NCBI GenBank assembly: GCA_013390605.1
Contig: JACAUB010000001.1
Coordinates: 4,375,516-4,439,515 of the forward strand
DNA from: Bacteroidota bacterium
GTDB lineage: Bacteria; Bacteroidota; Bacteroidia; Bacteroidales; Cfx3-03
DNA length: 64,000 bases
Direction of reading: 5' to 3'
Both the position numbers and the translations under genes were made by a program. The notes below the pieces were generated by a model that saw only the letters and a list, made by a program, of their open reading frames with translations, ran no database searches and was not told where the DNA came from. Shown piece by piece: positions 8,831 to 18,267 of this stretch. The first letter of the stretch is position 1. Every line of letters begins with the position of its first letter.

Positions 8831-9912
8831 TGAAGCATCTTAGTTTAACAAAGTGGCTTGCACTTTCGCTGTTCCAAAGGATAAAAAATAATGATGCGCG
8901 AATTCACACGTTAAACTACCTTTTCTGGGAATGTACATTAAGGTGCAACCATAATTGTCTTCATTGTGGTAGCGAGTGTACAAAAGACAATGTGATTAAG
9001 GATATGCCCTTGAGAGATTTCCTTAATGCAATCGATGAATTAATTCCATATATAGATCCTAATAAAATAACAATTGTTTTAACCGGTGGTGAACCATTGC
9101 TTAGAAATGATTTGGAGGAGTGTGGTAAAGAATTATATCAACGAGGATTTCCATGGGGTTTTGTCACCAATGGATATTTATTGACTGAAAAAAGATTAAC
9201 CGAATTACTCGATGCAGGCTTACGTACTATAACTATCAGCCTCGATGGACTTGAAACCAATCATAACTGGTTGAGGGGAATTAATAATGGCTTTCAGAAA
9301 ACTGTCAATGCTATTAAAGTGGTTTCCACATCTGAAAGATTGGTTTACGATGTGGTTACTTGTATTAATCAACGTAACATTGAAGAACTTTTGGATATTA
9401 AGAAGTTGCTCATCTCATTAAACGTTAAACGATGGCGACTCGTTACAATCTTCCCTATTGGAAGAGCTGCAAGCAATCCGGAACTAGCACTCACAGACAA
9501 ACAGTTTATACAATTGTTTGAGTTCATCAAAGAAACAAGAAGAGAAGGCCTGATTTCGGCCAGCTATGGTTGTGAAGGCTTCTTAGGAGATTATGAAGGT
9601 GAGGTTAGAACCGGATTCTTTAATTGCAGAGCAGGAATTAGCATAGGATCTATTCTTGCCGATGGTTCTATATCAGCCTGTCCCAGTCTACGTAGTAAAT
9701 TCATACAGGGGAATATCTATAAGGATAAATTTATTGATGTGTGGAATAATCGTTTCGAAGTGATGCGCAACCGATCGTGGACTAAAACCGGGAAATGCAA
9801 AAGCTGTAAGAGTTATTGTTTTTGTAAAGGAAATGGATTACACCTAAGAGATAACGAAACACTGGAATTGCTGTTCTGTCATCTGGAAAAGATTAAGGCG
9901 GGGCAGGAATAA
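8830..9912 (+). CDS. Radical SAM/SPASM protein of the rSAM/lipoprotein system (TIGR04133-like)
   Basis: The 360-residue enzyme has the radical SAM cluster motif C39-x3-C43-x2-C46 and, later, a G-G-E-P-L-L motif that helps bind SAM. The C-terminus is SPASM-like: Cys in N-C-R-A-G and S-A-C-P-S, then C-K-S-C-K-S-Y-C-F-C-K, and a last Cys in L-F-C-H. This implies one or two auxiliary Fe-S clusters. Length and the adjoining Y-G-T-P lipoprotein match the Bacteroidota rSAM/lipoprotein pair. SPASM enzymes often modify peptides or proteins, so the neighbouring lipoprotein is the obvious candidate substrate. It does not look like an anaerobic sulfatase maturase, whose motif is CxxxCxYC. Confidence 0.8.
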   Translation: MKHLSLTKWLALSLFQRIKNNDARIHTLNYLFWECTLRCNHNCLHCGSECTKDNVIKDMPLRDFLNAIDELIPYIDPNKITIVLTGGEPLLRNDLEECGKELYQRGFPWGFVTNGYLLTEKRLTELLDAGLRTITISLDGLETNHNWLRGINNGFQKTVNAIKVVSTSERLVYDVVTCINQRNIEELLDIKKLLISLNVKRWRLVTIFPIGRAASNPELALTDKQFIQLFEFIKETRREGLISASYGCEGFLGDYEGEVRTGFFNCRAGISIGSILADGSISACPSLRSKFIQGNIYKDKFIDVWNNRFEVMRNRSWTKTGKCKSCKSYCFCKGNGLHLRDNETLELLFCHLEKIKAGQE

Positions 9913-10005
9913 TTTGAAACATTAATTTACTCTTATGTTTTCATAATAACTGCCAATAATCGTTAACGATTCATAATGAGATAATCAATCAAATTAGATA
10001 ATTCA

Positions 10006-10013
10006 TATTTTTG
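10006..10013 (+). promoter_or_regulatory. -7 box upstream of DUF5686 gene
   Basis: TATTTTTG matches TAnnTTTG, 99 bases upstream of the ATG at 10113, giving a fairly long leader. Only the -7 element is recognisable. Confidence 0.3.
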
Positions 10014-10112
10014 AAGTATTACTTTCTGATAAAGCTTTGATTATTGAATTTTATAACGCTATTGCTCTGTTTTTAAATACGGACTCATCCTTTCACACCA
10101 CAAAAATAGATT

Positions 10113-12743
10113 ATGAAAAACTTCGTTCTGCTTTTATTGATTATCTCATCAAAGGCTCTTTTAGCACAAACAATTAGTGGCACAATTACTGACGACAAAA
10201 AGCATCCTATCCCCTTTGCAACTGTATTTGTAAAAGAACTTAAATTTGGTACCGCCTCAAATGAGAATGGACGTTTCGAAATTCAATTAAATCAAGGCGA
10301 TTATACGCTCTCTTTTCAGAGTCTTGGGTATGATTCGCAGACAAAAAAAATTCAGGTAGCTACAGCTAATCAGTCAATAACGATCGTACTAAAGGAACGA
10401 ATTTATACATTAAAAGAGGTAGTAGTCTCGGGAGGAAAAGAAGATCCTGCATATGCTATGATGCGCAAAGTAATCAGTCTTGCCCCAGTTTACAATAGAC
10501 AATTAAAATTCTCCTTAACCGAAATCTACCTCCGCGGTAGTTTTGTCGTAAGTAAACTTTCTAAATTAACCAAATGGCTTGCAAAAGACGAACTAAAGAA
10601 ATCAAAAATAGAAGAAGGTAAAACCTATCTGGAAGAGTCTGTTAATGAAGTATATTATACTTATCCTAACACGATTAAACAAGTCGTTAAGTCACTCCAC
10701 AGTACTATTCCTATTGATTCAAAAGATCAAAGGAAAAACGCATTTAATATTGGATCCGGTAGTATTTATGATCCAAATTACTTCGGACAGGGTGTGAGGT
10801 CGCCCATAGGCCTGGGAGCTTTTAACTATTATCAGTTTAGATACGAGGGCTACCAAAATGAAGGAGATCATATTATTAATAAAATCAAGATTATTCCAAA
10901 AGGAAAGGGTATTCAATATATGAGCGGGTATCTTTACATTGTAGATAAACTCTGGTGTATTCATAGCTATGATCTTTTGGGAGAAGGCATGGGGGTAAGT
11001 AGTTATAGGTTACAACAATTATTTGCACCCGTTAAAAATGAAGCATGGTTACCTATTAGCGATCACATTCTATATAATTTTGATGTTATGGGGAATAAAG
11101 CCTCTATGAGTTTTCATTTAACCCGGAAATATAAAGATGTTAAGATTAATCCCTCAATAACATCACTTCTCCCTTCAGAAAATAACAATACAGTAAAAAG
11201 TGATGAAATAGTGATTCCTAAAAAGGAAACAAAAGCAACTAAGAAACGAGATGAGAAGATAAAACAGCTAATGGGAAAAGAAAACCCAACAAGCTACGAG
11301 GCTTATAAAATGGCTCGTCTGGTAAAAAAACAAGTTGATCAGGAAGGTAATGACTCCATCAAGAAAAATCATTTAGCTCCCACGAATAGAACCACTGTGG
11401 TAGATAGTAATGCTGTCAAAATGGATTCTAGCTATTGGAATAAAATCCGTCCTATTCCATTAGCTGCAAATGAGGTGAAAAGTATTGTAGCTTACGACTC
11501 AACGCGTTTAATAAACAAAAAGAATGATTCAATAAATGCAACTCCAAAGGCGAAGAAATTTAAATTGACGAAAACGATACTCCTTGGTGGTGAATTTTTC
11601 GCAGACACAATTAAATACTGGAGATTTGATGGCATTATTAGTCCTACCCGAATTGGATTTAATACTGTAGATGGTTGGAAATACTCTATTAGTTCGTCTG
11701 TCTACACACGATTAAAGAATTACAATTCAATAAGTGCAAAAGGGATGATTGGTTATGCGTTTGATCGAAAAGGGTTTCTATGGAATTTGCAAGGACAATA
11801 TAATTATAACCAAGGCCAGAATATTCTCCAATTGGGAGCTGAACAATCGCCACTCGATTTCAACAATGGAGGAGCTTCTTCGCTCGAAAATGAAATCTCT
11901 ACGCTGTTCTTTCATCAGAACCTAATTCGATATTATGAAAAACAAAACTATTGGGGACAGTATTCAATGTATCTGGCCACAGGATTAAAAATAATCTCTT
12001 CTATTTCTATAAGTAATAACTTGCCGCTTACAAACCACACTGACTTTTCATTTTTCTATAAAGAGAAACGAAATTACAGCCTAAACATTCCGGATAATGC
12101 CAATTATTTGATGTCAACGCATCACAACACATTGATTGCATTAGAATTGGAATACACACCCGGACAAAATTATTATCTGGTTAAAAACAATAAAGTTTTT
12201 ACGCCATCCAACTATCCAACATTCTCTATACAATGGAAAAAAGGTGTACTTGATTTACTGGGAGGTGAAACTAATTATCAGTTTATGAAGGCTGCCGTCC
12301 ATCAGGATATCAACATTTATGGCGCTGAAAAGATAAATTATATTGTTTCAGCAGGCTTATTTTTAAATAAAAAACCAACAAATTTTTCCGAATTTAACCA
12401 CTTTGCAACACAACCTTTGACCGTTGGGGTAAAAGATTTTTACGCAACATTTCAACTACTTGACTATTATAAATACAGTACAAATGATCGATTTATTGAA
12501 GGTCATTTCAATTATTCAACTCCTTATCTATTGTTAAAACGCCTACCCATCATTAGAAATCGTATCTGGACTGAAAAGCTAATGGTTAATTACCTCTATA
12601 CTCCTTTTCTTAAAAACTATATGGAATTGGGATATGGAATTGGAAACGAATTATACAATATTGGAGTCTTTGGAAGCTTCAGAAATTTGAATAGTGATCG
12701 GTTTGGAGTAAAAGTTTCATTGAAGATATTCAATTTAAAATAA
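10113..12743 (+). CDS. DUF5686 and carboxypeptidase-like regulatory domain outer-membrane protein
   Basis: The 876-residue protein has a signal peptide (residues 1-19, ending L-L-A-Q). A carboxypeptidase regulatory-like beta domain follows at about 20-105, starting I-S-G-T-I-T-D-D, and ends in a L-K-E-V-V-V-S-G segment. The large remainder matches the DUF5686 type, with a lysine-rich central stretch at about 350-400 and a C-terminal region of alternating strands ending in L-K-I-F-N-L-K, suggesting an outer-membrane barrel. It resembles TonB-dependent receptors only in the N-terminal domain and lacks a plug. The function is not established. It stands alone on the plus strand. Confidence 0.75.
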   Translation: MKNFVLLLLIISSKALLAQTISGTITDDKKHPIPFATVFVKELKFGTASNENGRFEIQLNQGDYTLSFQSLGYDSQTKKIQVATANQSITIVLKERIYTLKEVVVSGGKEDPAYAMMRKVISLAPVYNRQLKFSLTEIYLRGSFVVSKLSKLTKWLAKDELKKSKIEEGKTYLEESVNEVYYTYPNTIKQVVKSLHSTIPIDSKDQRKNAFNIGSGSIYDPNYFGQGVRSPIGLGAFNYYQFRYEGYQNEGDHIINKIKIIPKGKGIQYMSGYLYIVDKLWCIHSYDLLGEGMGVSSYRLQQLFAPVKNEAWLPISDHILYNFDVMGNKASMSFHLTRKYKDVKINPSITSLLPSENNNTVKSDEIVIPKKETKATKKRDEKIKQLMGKENPTSYEAYKMARLVKKQVDQEGNDSIKKNHLAPTNRTTVVDSNAVKMDSSYWNKIRPIPLAANEVKSIVAYDSTRLINKKNDSINATPKAKKFKLTKTILLGGEFFADTIKYWRFDGIISPTRIGFNTVDGWKYSISSSVYTRLKNYNSISAKGMIGYAFDRKGFLWNLQGQYNYNQGQNILQLGAEQSPLDFNNGGASSLENEISTLFFHQNLIRYYEKQNYWGQYSMYLATGLKIISSISISNNLPLTNHTDFSFFYKEKRNYSLNIPDNANYLMSTHHNTLIALELEYTPGQNYYLVKNNKVFTPSNYPTFSIQWKKGVLDLLGGETNYQFMKAAVHQDINIYGAEKINYIVSAGLFLNKKPTNFSEFNHFATQPLTVGVKDFYATFQLLDYYKYSTNDRFIEGHFNYSTPYLLLKRLPIIRNRIWTEKLMVNYLYTPFLKNYMELGYGIGNELYNIGVFGSFRNLNSDRFGVKVSLKIFNLK

Positions 12744-12793
12744 GGATTCAAAAAAACAGTCAAATTAGAAACCGCTCCTTTTAACGGAAACCT

Positions 12794-12801
12794 TATCTTT
12801 G
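12794..12801 (+). promoter_or_regulatory. -7 box upstream of GT-C-like gene
   Basis: TATCTTTG matches TAnnTTTG and lies 61 bases before the ATG at 12863. Confidence 0.4.
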
Positions 12802-12862
12802 CAAAGTTTTTAAAATAGCATACTGTTGTTTTCAATCCATTGCTAACGAATAAATTATTCCG

Positions 12863-14389
12863 ATGAAGCCAAGTGATCATTTATTTACAATTAAAAAGAA
12901 TTATGATTCAATAGTTGCGGGCGTTATAGGAGCACTTTTGATTTTCTTCTTTGCACGACATGGTGGCATTGGTATTTCGCCAGATTCTATTGTTTATTTA
13001 AGTACCGCCAGAAATTTAGTCTATCACGGAGTATATCATGAGTTTACAGGAAATCCTATTACTGATTTTCCGATAGGCTATCCTACTTTTCTAAGCATTT
13101 TTCTTTTTATAACACGGATCGACTTCTTGCAAAGTGGTCAGTTCATCAATATGTTATTGTTTTTTATCCTCATTTATCTGAGTGGCTCCATTATGAACCA
13201 TCTTACTTCAAATAAATGGGTAAAAATTAGTCTTTTAGCGATTATCACATTCAGTCCTACCCTATTAGGCATTTATACTATGCTTTGGTCTGAAACACTC
13301 TTTTTGGTGATGATTCTGCTTTTCTTTGTTGCGCTATATAGATATGGAAGGCTAAAAACAATAAACGCATTGATAGCCATTGGCATTATTGCCGGATTGT
13401 CATGTATTGTTCGCTATGCAGGAGTTACACTGGTCGGTGCAGGTGGATTAATGATTTTATTTGATCGCGATCTAAAAATAGGTAAAAAGATTCTACACCT
13501 TCTTATCTTTGGATTTCTGGGTATTGTATTCATGGTAGCAAATCTTTTTAGGAACTACTTTGTTACGCACATGATGATGGGGGACCGGGAAAAAAGCCTG
13601 ACTTCATTCTTCAAAAATATTGAGAGATACTCATATGTCTTTGGCGACTTCTTCTATTTCCACTATTTTCCCCTCTTCTTAGTTATTCTCATTGGTGTTG
13701 CGTTCCCTATCTTTTATATTTTCTCGCACCTCAAACACATCTATAAACCAGTTCGTTATTATCACTACTGGAATATTTGTGCAGCTTTTTTTACCGTATA
13801 TACGCTATTCATCATTCTGTCGGCCACCTTTTCTCGATTTGAGGCCATAAACTTTCGGCTGCTATCCCCACTCTATTTACCTTGCTTATTACCGTTCGCA
13901 TTTGTTATTCCCTGGGTTATTTCAAAACAATCGGGGTGGAAGAAACAAGGAACGATTGTGATTTGTATTTTGCTCTTTGGCTCCATCAGCTATTCACAAT
14001 ATAAAGAGAACAGCGAACTATGGGAAATGGCCAAAGATGCAGGCATTCCGGGGTATACAGAAGACGCATGGAGAACCTCCCCGCTCATAAATTATATCAA
14101 ACAAAATAAACAACTCTTTAACGAAGAAACTAAAATATACTCGGATGGAAATCAAGCTATTTATCTTCATACCGGCCTGCCCGCTGAGTTAATTCCTCAT
14201 AAAGAAAATAAAATTGAAAACAAATTCTTTAAAGAAGAACAGCAAGAAGATTATTATCTGGTATGGTTCTACGAAGATTCAAATCCTGAATATCTGAACT
14301 TCCCTAAATTATTGAAAGATCATACCTACAAACCGATTGGTCTTTATCCAGAGGGGTGTATTTTTTATCATCCTGCTAATACAAAATAG
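12863..14389 (+). CDS. Polytopic membrane protein, GT-C glycosyltransferase-like
   Basis: The 508-residue protein has about ten hydrophobic helices between residue 18 and about 375, then a soluble C-terminal tail of roughly 130 residues. After helix 1, the loop G-G-I-G-I-S-P-D-S-I-V-Y contains an acidic residue where GT-C enzymes (PMT/ArnT type, polyprenyl-phosphate sugar donors) keep their catalytic Asp or Glu. I infer a lipid-linked sugar transferase in the inner membrane. No glycan-synthesis neighbours support this, and the acceptor is unknown. Confidence 0.5.
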   Translation: MKPSDHLFTIKKNYDSIVAGVIGALLIFFFARHGGIGISPDSIVYLSTARNLVYHGVYHEFTGNPITDFPIGYPTFLSIFLFITRIDFLQSGQFINMLLFFILIYLSGSIMNHLTSNKWVKISLLAIITFSPTLLGIYTMLWSETLFLVMILLFFVALYRYGRLKTINALIAIGIIAGLSCIVRYAGVTLVGAGGLMILFDRDLKIGKKILHLLIFGFLGIVFMVANLFRNYFVTHMMMGDREKSLTSFFKNIERYSYVFGDFFYFHYFPLFLVILIGVAFPIFYIFSHLKHIYKPVRYYHYWNICAAFFTVYTLFIILSATFSRFEAINFRLLSPLYLPCLLPFAFVIPWVISKQSGWKKQGTIVICILLFGSISYSQYKENSELWEMAKDAGIPGYTEDAWRTSPLINYIKQNKQLFNEETKIYSDGNQAIYLHTGLPAELIPHKENKIENKFFKEEQQEDYYLVWFYEDSNPEYLNFPKLLKDHTYKPIGLYPEGCIFYHPANTK

Positions 14390-14610
14390 TTTCTTGATAG
14401 ATTTTATCAGTCTATTTTATTATTTACATCCAACTGTCATTCCAACGTCTGGGAAAGGATTTATTTTTAATTACAAATATGAATAGACGGATTCCCTCTC
14501 TAAGTACACAAAATAAAAGAGTTTTATAAAATAGTATATTTTAGACGATAAATATGTTCTAACTTTTAAAGCTATTCCCTTTAGTAATTTATTTAAATAT
14601 TATTTTTTAT

Positions 14611-14623
14611 TATGTCATACATA
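14611..14623. promoter_or_regulatory. Palindromic operator, site 1 (GntR/FadR-type)
   Basis: TATGTCATACATA has arms TATGT and ACATA around a 3-base centre. The GT-N3-AC core is the usual FadR-subfamily operator shape. Two near-identical copies lie at 25427 and 25728. Here the site sits just upstream of the -7 box, where the -33 region would be, so binding should block RNA polymerase. The GntR gene at 30891 is the likely binder. Confidence 0.6.
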
Positions 14624-14637
14624 TAGTATTTTTTTAT

Positions 14638-14645
14638 TAACTTTG
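14638..14645 (+). promoter_or_regulatory. -7 box for creatininase-family/MFS operon
   Basis: TAACTTTG matches TAnnTTTG. Its start is 21 bases from the centre of operator site 1. Confidence 0.5.
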
Positions 14646-14803
14646 GAGAAGGAAATCCTTAATCGATAAAGTAGAAAATTGTAAATAAAAAGAGAAAAAA
14701 ACGTACTTTTCATTCTTCATAAGTACTATGAAACATTCCTTTTTCAACAAGAGAGATACTCATTGTATTAACCATAAAAAATATCAAATTAAAATAAATT
14801 GAA

Positions 14804-15577
14804 ATGGAGGAACAAGTTAAACCGCATATTCTTGCCACTACTAATTGGAAAGCAATTAATACTACCGATTATCAGGTAGCTGTTCTACCTTGGGGGGCAA
14901 CAGAGGCCCACAATTATCACCTTCCTTACGGAACGGATGTGATCATTGCTGAAAAGATGAGTGAAGAGGCTGCAAGAATCGCTAATTTAAAAGGAGCAAA
15001 AGTCATCGTCCTTCCAACCATTCCTTTTGGCGTAAACACTGGTCAATCCGATGTATTGCTGGATATGAATCTCAACCCGAGTACGCAATTTGCAATTCTT
15101 CGTGACCTAATAACTGTATTAAACCGACAGGGAATCCATAAACTGGTTATTTTGAATACGCATGGAGGTAATGATTTTAAACAGATGATCAGAGAGTTGA
15201 ATCTGCTTTTTCCTGAGATGTTTATTTGTCAATGTAATACTTTTAAAATTACTGGTATTGATGACTTCGTTGAACTATCTGGAGAACATGCCGGAGAATC
15301 AGAAACCAGTGTCATGCTCTATTTAACTCCTGAATTAGTAAGACCATTATCAGAAGCGGGAGAGGGAAAAGCAAAAGTTTTTACTATTAATGCGCTTCGC
15401 GAAGGATGGGCATGGGCAGAGCGAAAATGGACTCAGGTAACGCAAGATACAGGAATAGGGAATCCGGAACGATCGACGAAAGAAAAAGGAGAACAAATTT
15501 TTAGACTTTCTACTGAGAAGATTGCTTCATTTCTTACAGATCTTGGAAATACTACAACAAAAGATCTATACATTTAA
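14804..15577 (+). CDS. Creatininase-family amidohydrolase
   Basis: The 257-residue protein has the family's metal motif W-G-A-T-E-A-H-N-Y-H-L-P-Y-G-T-D, with E34, H36 and D45 at positions like those of creatininase. H120 follows in N-T-H-G-G-N-D, and later a G-E-H-A-G-E-S-E-T-S block. Family members hydrolyse C-N bonds in cyclic or linear amides, and one branch opens a cyclic inosose ring. Creatinine is unlikely here because the gene is first in an operon with an MFS transporter and has the same operator as the sialic-acid genes. It may act on a sialic-acid derivative or breakdown product. That role is my inference. Confidence 0.75.
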   Translation: MEEQVKPHILATTNWKAINTTDYQVAVLPWGATEAHNYHLPYGTDVIIAEKMSEEAARIANLKGAKVIVLPTIPFGVNTGQSDVLLDMNLNPSTQFAILRDLITVLNRQGIHKLVILNTHGGNDFKQMIRELNLLFPEMFICQCNTFKITGIDDFVELSGEHAGESETSVMLYLTPELVRPLSEAGEGKAKVFTINALREGWAWAERKWTQVTQDTGIGNPERSTKEKGEQIFRLSTEKIASFLTDLGNTTTKDLYI

Positions 15578-15599
15578 GAAGCATCCAATAATCTGGTAA

Positions 15600-16850
15600 A
15601 TGGAAAACAAACAAGAATCTATTCCAAGGTATGCATGGATAGTTGTAGGACTACTATGGGTAGTAGCGATGCTCAATTATCTGGATCGGTTACTGATCGC
15701 TTCAATGCACGATCCAATAAAAGAATCTATTGCAATGACCGAAGCTCAGTTTGGATTACTTACCTCTGTGTTTTTATGGGTGTATGGCTTTTTAAGTCCA
15801 TTTGGAGGTTATGTAGCCGATAGATGGAGCAGAAAATGGGTGATTGTCTTTAGTGTTTTGGTATGGTCGGTAGTTACATTCTGGACCGGAACTGTATCAT
15901 CATTCACCGAAATGTTAATAGCTCGTGCAATTATGGGAATTAGCGAGGCTTGTTATATTCCGGCAGCCCTTGCGTTGATAACCGATTATCATAAAGGGAA
16001 AACACGATCACTAGCAACCGGATTACATATCAGCGGACTATACGCCGGTATGGCATTAGGTGGTGTGGGTGGTTTCATTGCCGAATACTGGGGCTGGAGA
16101 TATGGCTTCCATGTTTTTGGAGCCTTTGGTATTATATATGCTCTTATTCTGATGTACACTTTAAAAGATGCACCTACCGATACCCCTGAAACTTATGCAT
16201 CAAATATATCTGACAAAAAGGTTGATAATCATCAAGAGGTAACTTTAATAGAGTCTATCAAAAATTTATTCAGTATCAGATCTTTCTGGATATTGATTTT
16301 CTACAACTGTATTTTGGGAATGTCGTTTTGGTTAATCAATGCATGGCTACCTACCTTTTTGAAGGAGCATTTCAGCTTAAAACTTGGCGAGGCCGGTATA
16401 TCTGCAACCGGATATATTCAAGTTGCTTCTTTTGTGGGAGTATTGGTCGGAGGAGTTCTAGCCGACAGATGGGCTCGAACCAACAAAAGAGGAAGGATTC
16501 TGATTCCGGTAATTGGTTTTACTTTTGGAGGACCGTTTCTATTTTTAATGGCATCAACCAATGTTTTCCTCTTTGCAATTGCCGGAATGGTAATATTTGG
16601 CTTGTCGAGAGGCTTTCACGATTCAAATCTAATGCCAATTCTTTGTCAGGTAGTCGATAAGCGATTCAGAGCTACCGGCTATGGCTTTTTAAACTTTCTA
16701 AGTACAATTGTTGGTGGAATTATGATTTATATTGGTGGCGTTCTGAAAGACGCCAATATCAGTCTATCTCTCGTTTTCCAAATCTCAGCAGTAGGGATTT
16801 TAATTGCAAGCTGGACATTGCTTGCGGTTAAACCAAAATGCGATTCATAA
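15600..16850 (+). CDS. MFS transporter, anion:cation symporter/NanT-like
   Basis: The 416-residue protein has about 12 membrane segments. It has the ACS-family start L-N-Y-L-D-R near residue 26 and motif A as G-G-Y-V-A-D-R-W-S-R-K. This group imports organic anions such as hexuronates, phthalate and sialic acid with H+ or Na+. The gene begins 22 bases after the creatininase-family gene, in the same operon and under the operator shared with the sialidase operon and susC. I therefore infer inner-membrane import of N-acetylneuraminate or a derivative. In Bacteroides, NanT is also an MFS protein. Confidence 0.7.
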   Translation: MENKQESIPRYAWIVVGLLWVVAMLNYLDRLLIASMHDPIKESIAMTEAQFGLLTSVFLWVYGFLSPFGGYVADRWSRKWVIVFSVLVWSVVTFWTGTVSSFTEMLIARAIMGISEACYIPAALALITDYHKGKTRSLATGLHISGLYAGMALGGVGGFIAEYWGWRYGFHVFGAFGIIYALILMYTLKDAPTDTPETYASNISDKKVDNHQEVTLIESIKNLFSIRSFWILIFYNCILGMSFWLINAWLPTFLKEHFSLKLGEAGISATGYIQVASFVGVLVGGVLADRWARTNKRGRILIPVIGFTFGGPFLFLMASTNVFLFAIAGMVIFGLSRGFHDSNLMPILCQVVDKRFRATGYGFLNFLSTIVGGIMIYIGGVLKDANISLSLVFQISAVGILIASWTLLAVKPKCDS

Positions 16851-16883
16851 AATAGATTATTAGTTTAATAACTAGTAGTTTAT

Positions 16884-17009
16884 AACGCGTTGGATGAATT
16901 AAATTTCGACTTATCGATTATCAAATGGTTATTATGTTTAATTTCTACGAGTTTAAGATCCTAATCAATTAGTTTTGATCAAATTCTAAATTAATTCATC
17001 CAACGGGTA
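16884..17009. repeat. MITE-like 126-bp repeat, copy 1
   Basis: A second copy of equal length lies at 31863-31988 in the same orientation, about 85% identical by eye without gaps. The ends form an inverted repeat, CGTTGGATGAATTAA on the left and its complement on the right. No ORF is inside. It lies between the convergent MFS and mutarotase genes. Short length, terminal inverted repeats and more than one copy point to a non-autonomous transposable element. Confidence 0.65.
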
Positions 17010-17047
17010 GTTTGTAATGTTTTAATAATCTATAATAACAAAAATCC

Positions 17048-17081
17048 CTACCATCTTTCTGTAGATTAAAAAAGATGGTAG
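17048..17081 (-). terminator. Terminator of the sialic-acid minus operon
   Basis: CTACCATCTTT (17048-17058) pairs perfectly with AAAGATGGTAG (17071-17081). Read on the minus strand, the hairpin is followed by a T-run (GGGATTTTTG). It lies 10 bases past the mutarotase stop. Confidence 0.7.
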
Positions 17082-17090
17082 AGGTCTTGT

Positions 17091-18254
17091 TTAGTTAATC
17101 GAAACGACTTTTACTTCGGGGGTTCGAATACCCGGCTTGATTTCTCCACCTGGAATAAACACTTTCTTATTCCAAATAACAGCAGTGGTAGTAACCTGAA
17201 TAGCTCCGCGAATTATTCCCGCAGAACTGAAAGACTGTGTATCGGTATGGTAGATCAGAACTTCGTTATAAAATCCTGGATGATTTTCCAAAAGAGAAAT
17301 CTTATCCTGAAGAAGTTGCTGCTTTTCATTATCTGTTTTAGATGAATCAATCTTTGCTATCATTTGTTCTGTTTGGTTGTAGATAATTCCCTTGTCTCCT
17401 CCAAAAACAATTATCTGATTATGCCCCAATGCAACACCTGTACCTGCAGATAATTTGAAAACTTCATGTTCTTTTGTTTGAATTTGAGAAACAAGTTTCC
17501 AACACTTTAACGAGGGTGTATACTCCCAGACAGAACTAAGGAACTCAGTAATAGATCCCTTTTTAGCCCTTCCGCCTATCACATAAATACACTCTTCATT
17601 TTTGTTCCATTGGGCAACAACAACAGCATGCGAAAGGGCAACAGGGAGATCAGGTAGTCGTTTCCATTTAGGATTTTGTTGAGAAAGATTAATAGCTGAA
17701 AATGATGAAATTGCACCAGCATTATCTAATCCCCCTACTACATATACAGTTGATTCAATGGCTGTAGTTCCCGGGCTGGAAACCACATATGGAAGATTCG
17801 GAAATACTTTTATTGAGGGAGTTTCACCCTCTAATGAGAGCAAAAAGGCATGGTCTAGAGGTCCACTTTCGTTTTCACCACCAACACAAACTATGCCTTT
17901 AGAAATTGTAACATTACCTGAGTATGCCAAAGAAAAAGGAAGCGTTGTTTTTGTTCTTGTCCATGAATATGTTGCTTGGCCGTTTTCATGCAACATATAT
18001 ATTTCATCATGATACAATTTCTTACCTCCTCGCCAGGGCAGAGCATCTTCGAAGTTAGATCCTCCGGCAATAATGAGATTGTTTGAAGTCACACCAATGA
18101 TAGCTCCAGCCAATCCAGGTTGAATATTCTTACCTCGTGCCGGAGGAATAAATTGGGAGTGTTCCCAATGCAAATGTACTTTCACTTGAGAATCTTTAAT
18201 TTGAGATAGCGATGGAAAAAATAATAACAGAAAAACAAATGGATTTGCTGTCAA
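17091..18254 (-). CDS. Cyclically permuted N-acetylneuraminate mutarotase (Kelch-type)
   Basis: The 387-residue protein has a short N-terminal hydrophobic signal and repeated Kelch units with I-A-G-G, V-G-G-E, V-V-G-G-L, V-I-G-G and F-G-G-D turns, giving a beta-propeller. The block A-G-G-S-N-F-E-D-A-L-P-W-R-G-G-K is typical of the permuted mutarotase family related to NanM. The enzyme speeds conversion of alpha-sialic acid, as released by sialidase, to the beta anomer. The frame has no ATG at its start; a TTG at 18252-18254 is preceded by a perfect AGGAGG, seven bases away, which overlaps the stop of the lyase gene. It is last in a five-gene operon. Confidence 0.85.
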   Translation of the reverse strand: MTANPFVFLLLFFPSLSQIKDSQVKVHLHWEHSQFIPPARGKNIQPGLAGAIIGVTSNNLIIAGGSNFEDALPWRGGKKLYHDEIYMLHENGQATYSWTRTKTTLPFSLAYSGNVTISKGIVCVGGENESGPLDHAFLLSLEGETPSIKVFPNLPYVVSSPGTTAIESTVYVVGGLDNAGAISSFSAINLSQQNPKWKRLPDLPVALSHAVVVAQWNKNEECIYVIGGRAKKGSITEFLSSVWEYTPSLKCWKLVSQIQTKEHEVFKLSAGTGVALGHNQIIVFGGDKGIIYNQTEQMIAKIDSSKTDNEKQQLLQDKISLLENHPGFYNEVLIYHTDTQSFSSAGIIRGAIQVTTTAVIWNKKVFIPGGEIKPGIRTPEVKVVSIN

Positions 18255-18261
18255 TTTATAT

Positions 18262-18267
18262 CCTCCT
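18262..18267 (-). promoter_or_regulatory. Shine-Dalgarno AGGAGG deciding a TTG start
   Basis: The minus strand reads TAGGAGGATATAAATTG. The AGGAGG overlaps the upstream gene's TAG and stands 7 bases before the TTG. Strong SD sites are uncommon in Bacteroidota, so this one supports the rare start codon and coupled translation. Confidence 0.6.

Larger units (their letters stand above)
14390..14803. other. Intergenic region with GntR-type operator and promoter
   Basis: This 414-base stretch has no ORF. It contains a palindrome at 14611-14623 and a -7 box at 14638-14645, followed by a leader of about 150 bases before the creatininase-family gene. Nothing else was recognised in the long leader. 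Confidence 0.6.

Noticed and set aside
8830..9912. Radical SAM gene as the sulfatase maturase for the nearby Ser-type sulfatase
   Set aside because: The motif is CxxxCxHC rather than CxxxCxYC, the length and Cys pattern fit the rSAM/lipoprotein family, and it is coupled to a lipoprotein gene.
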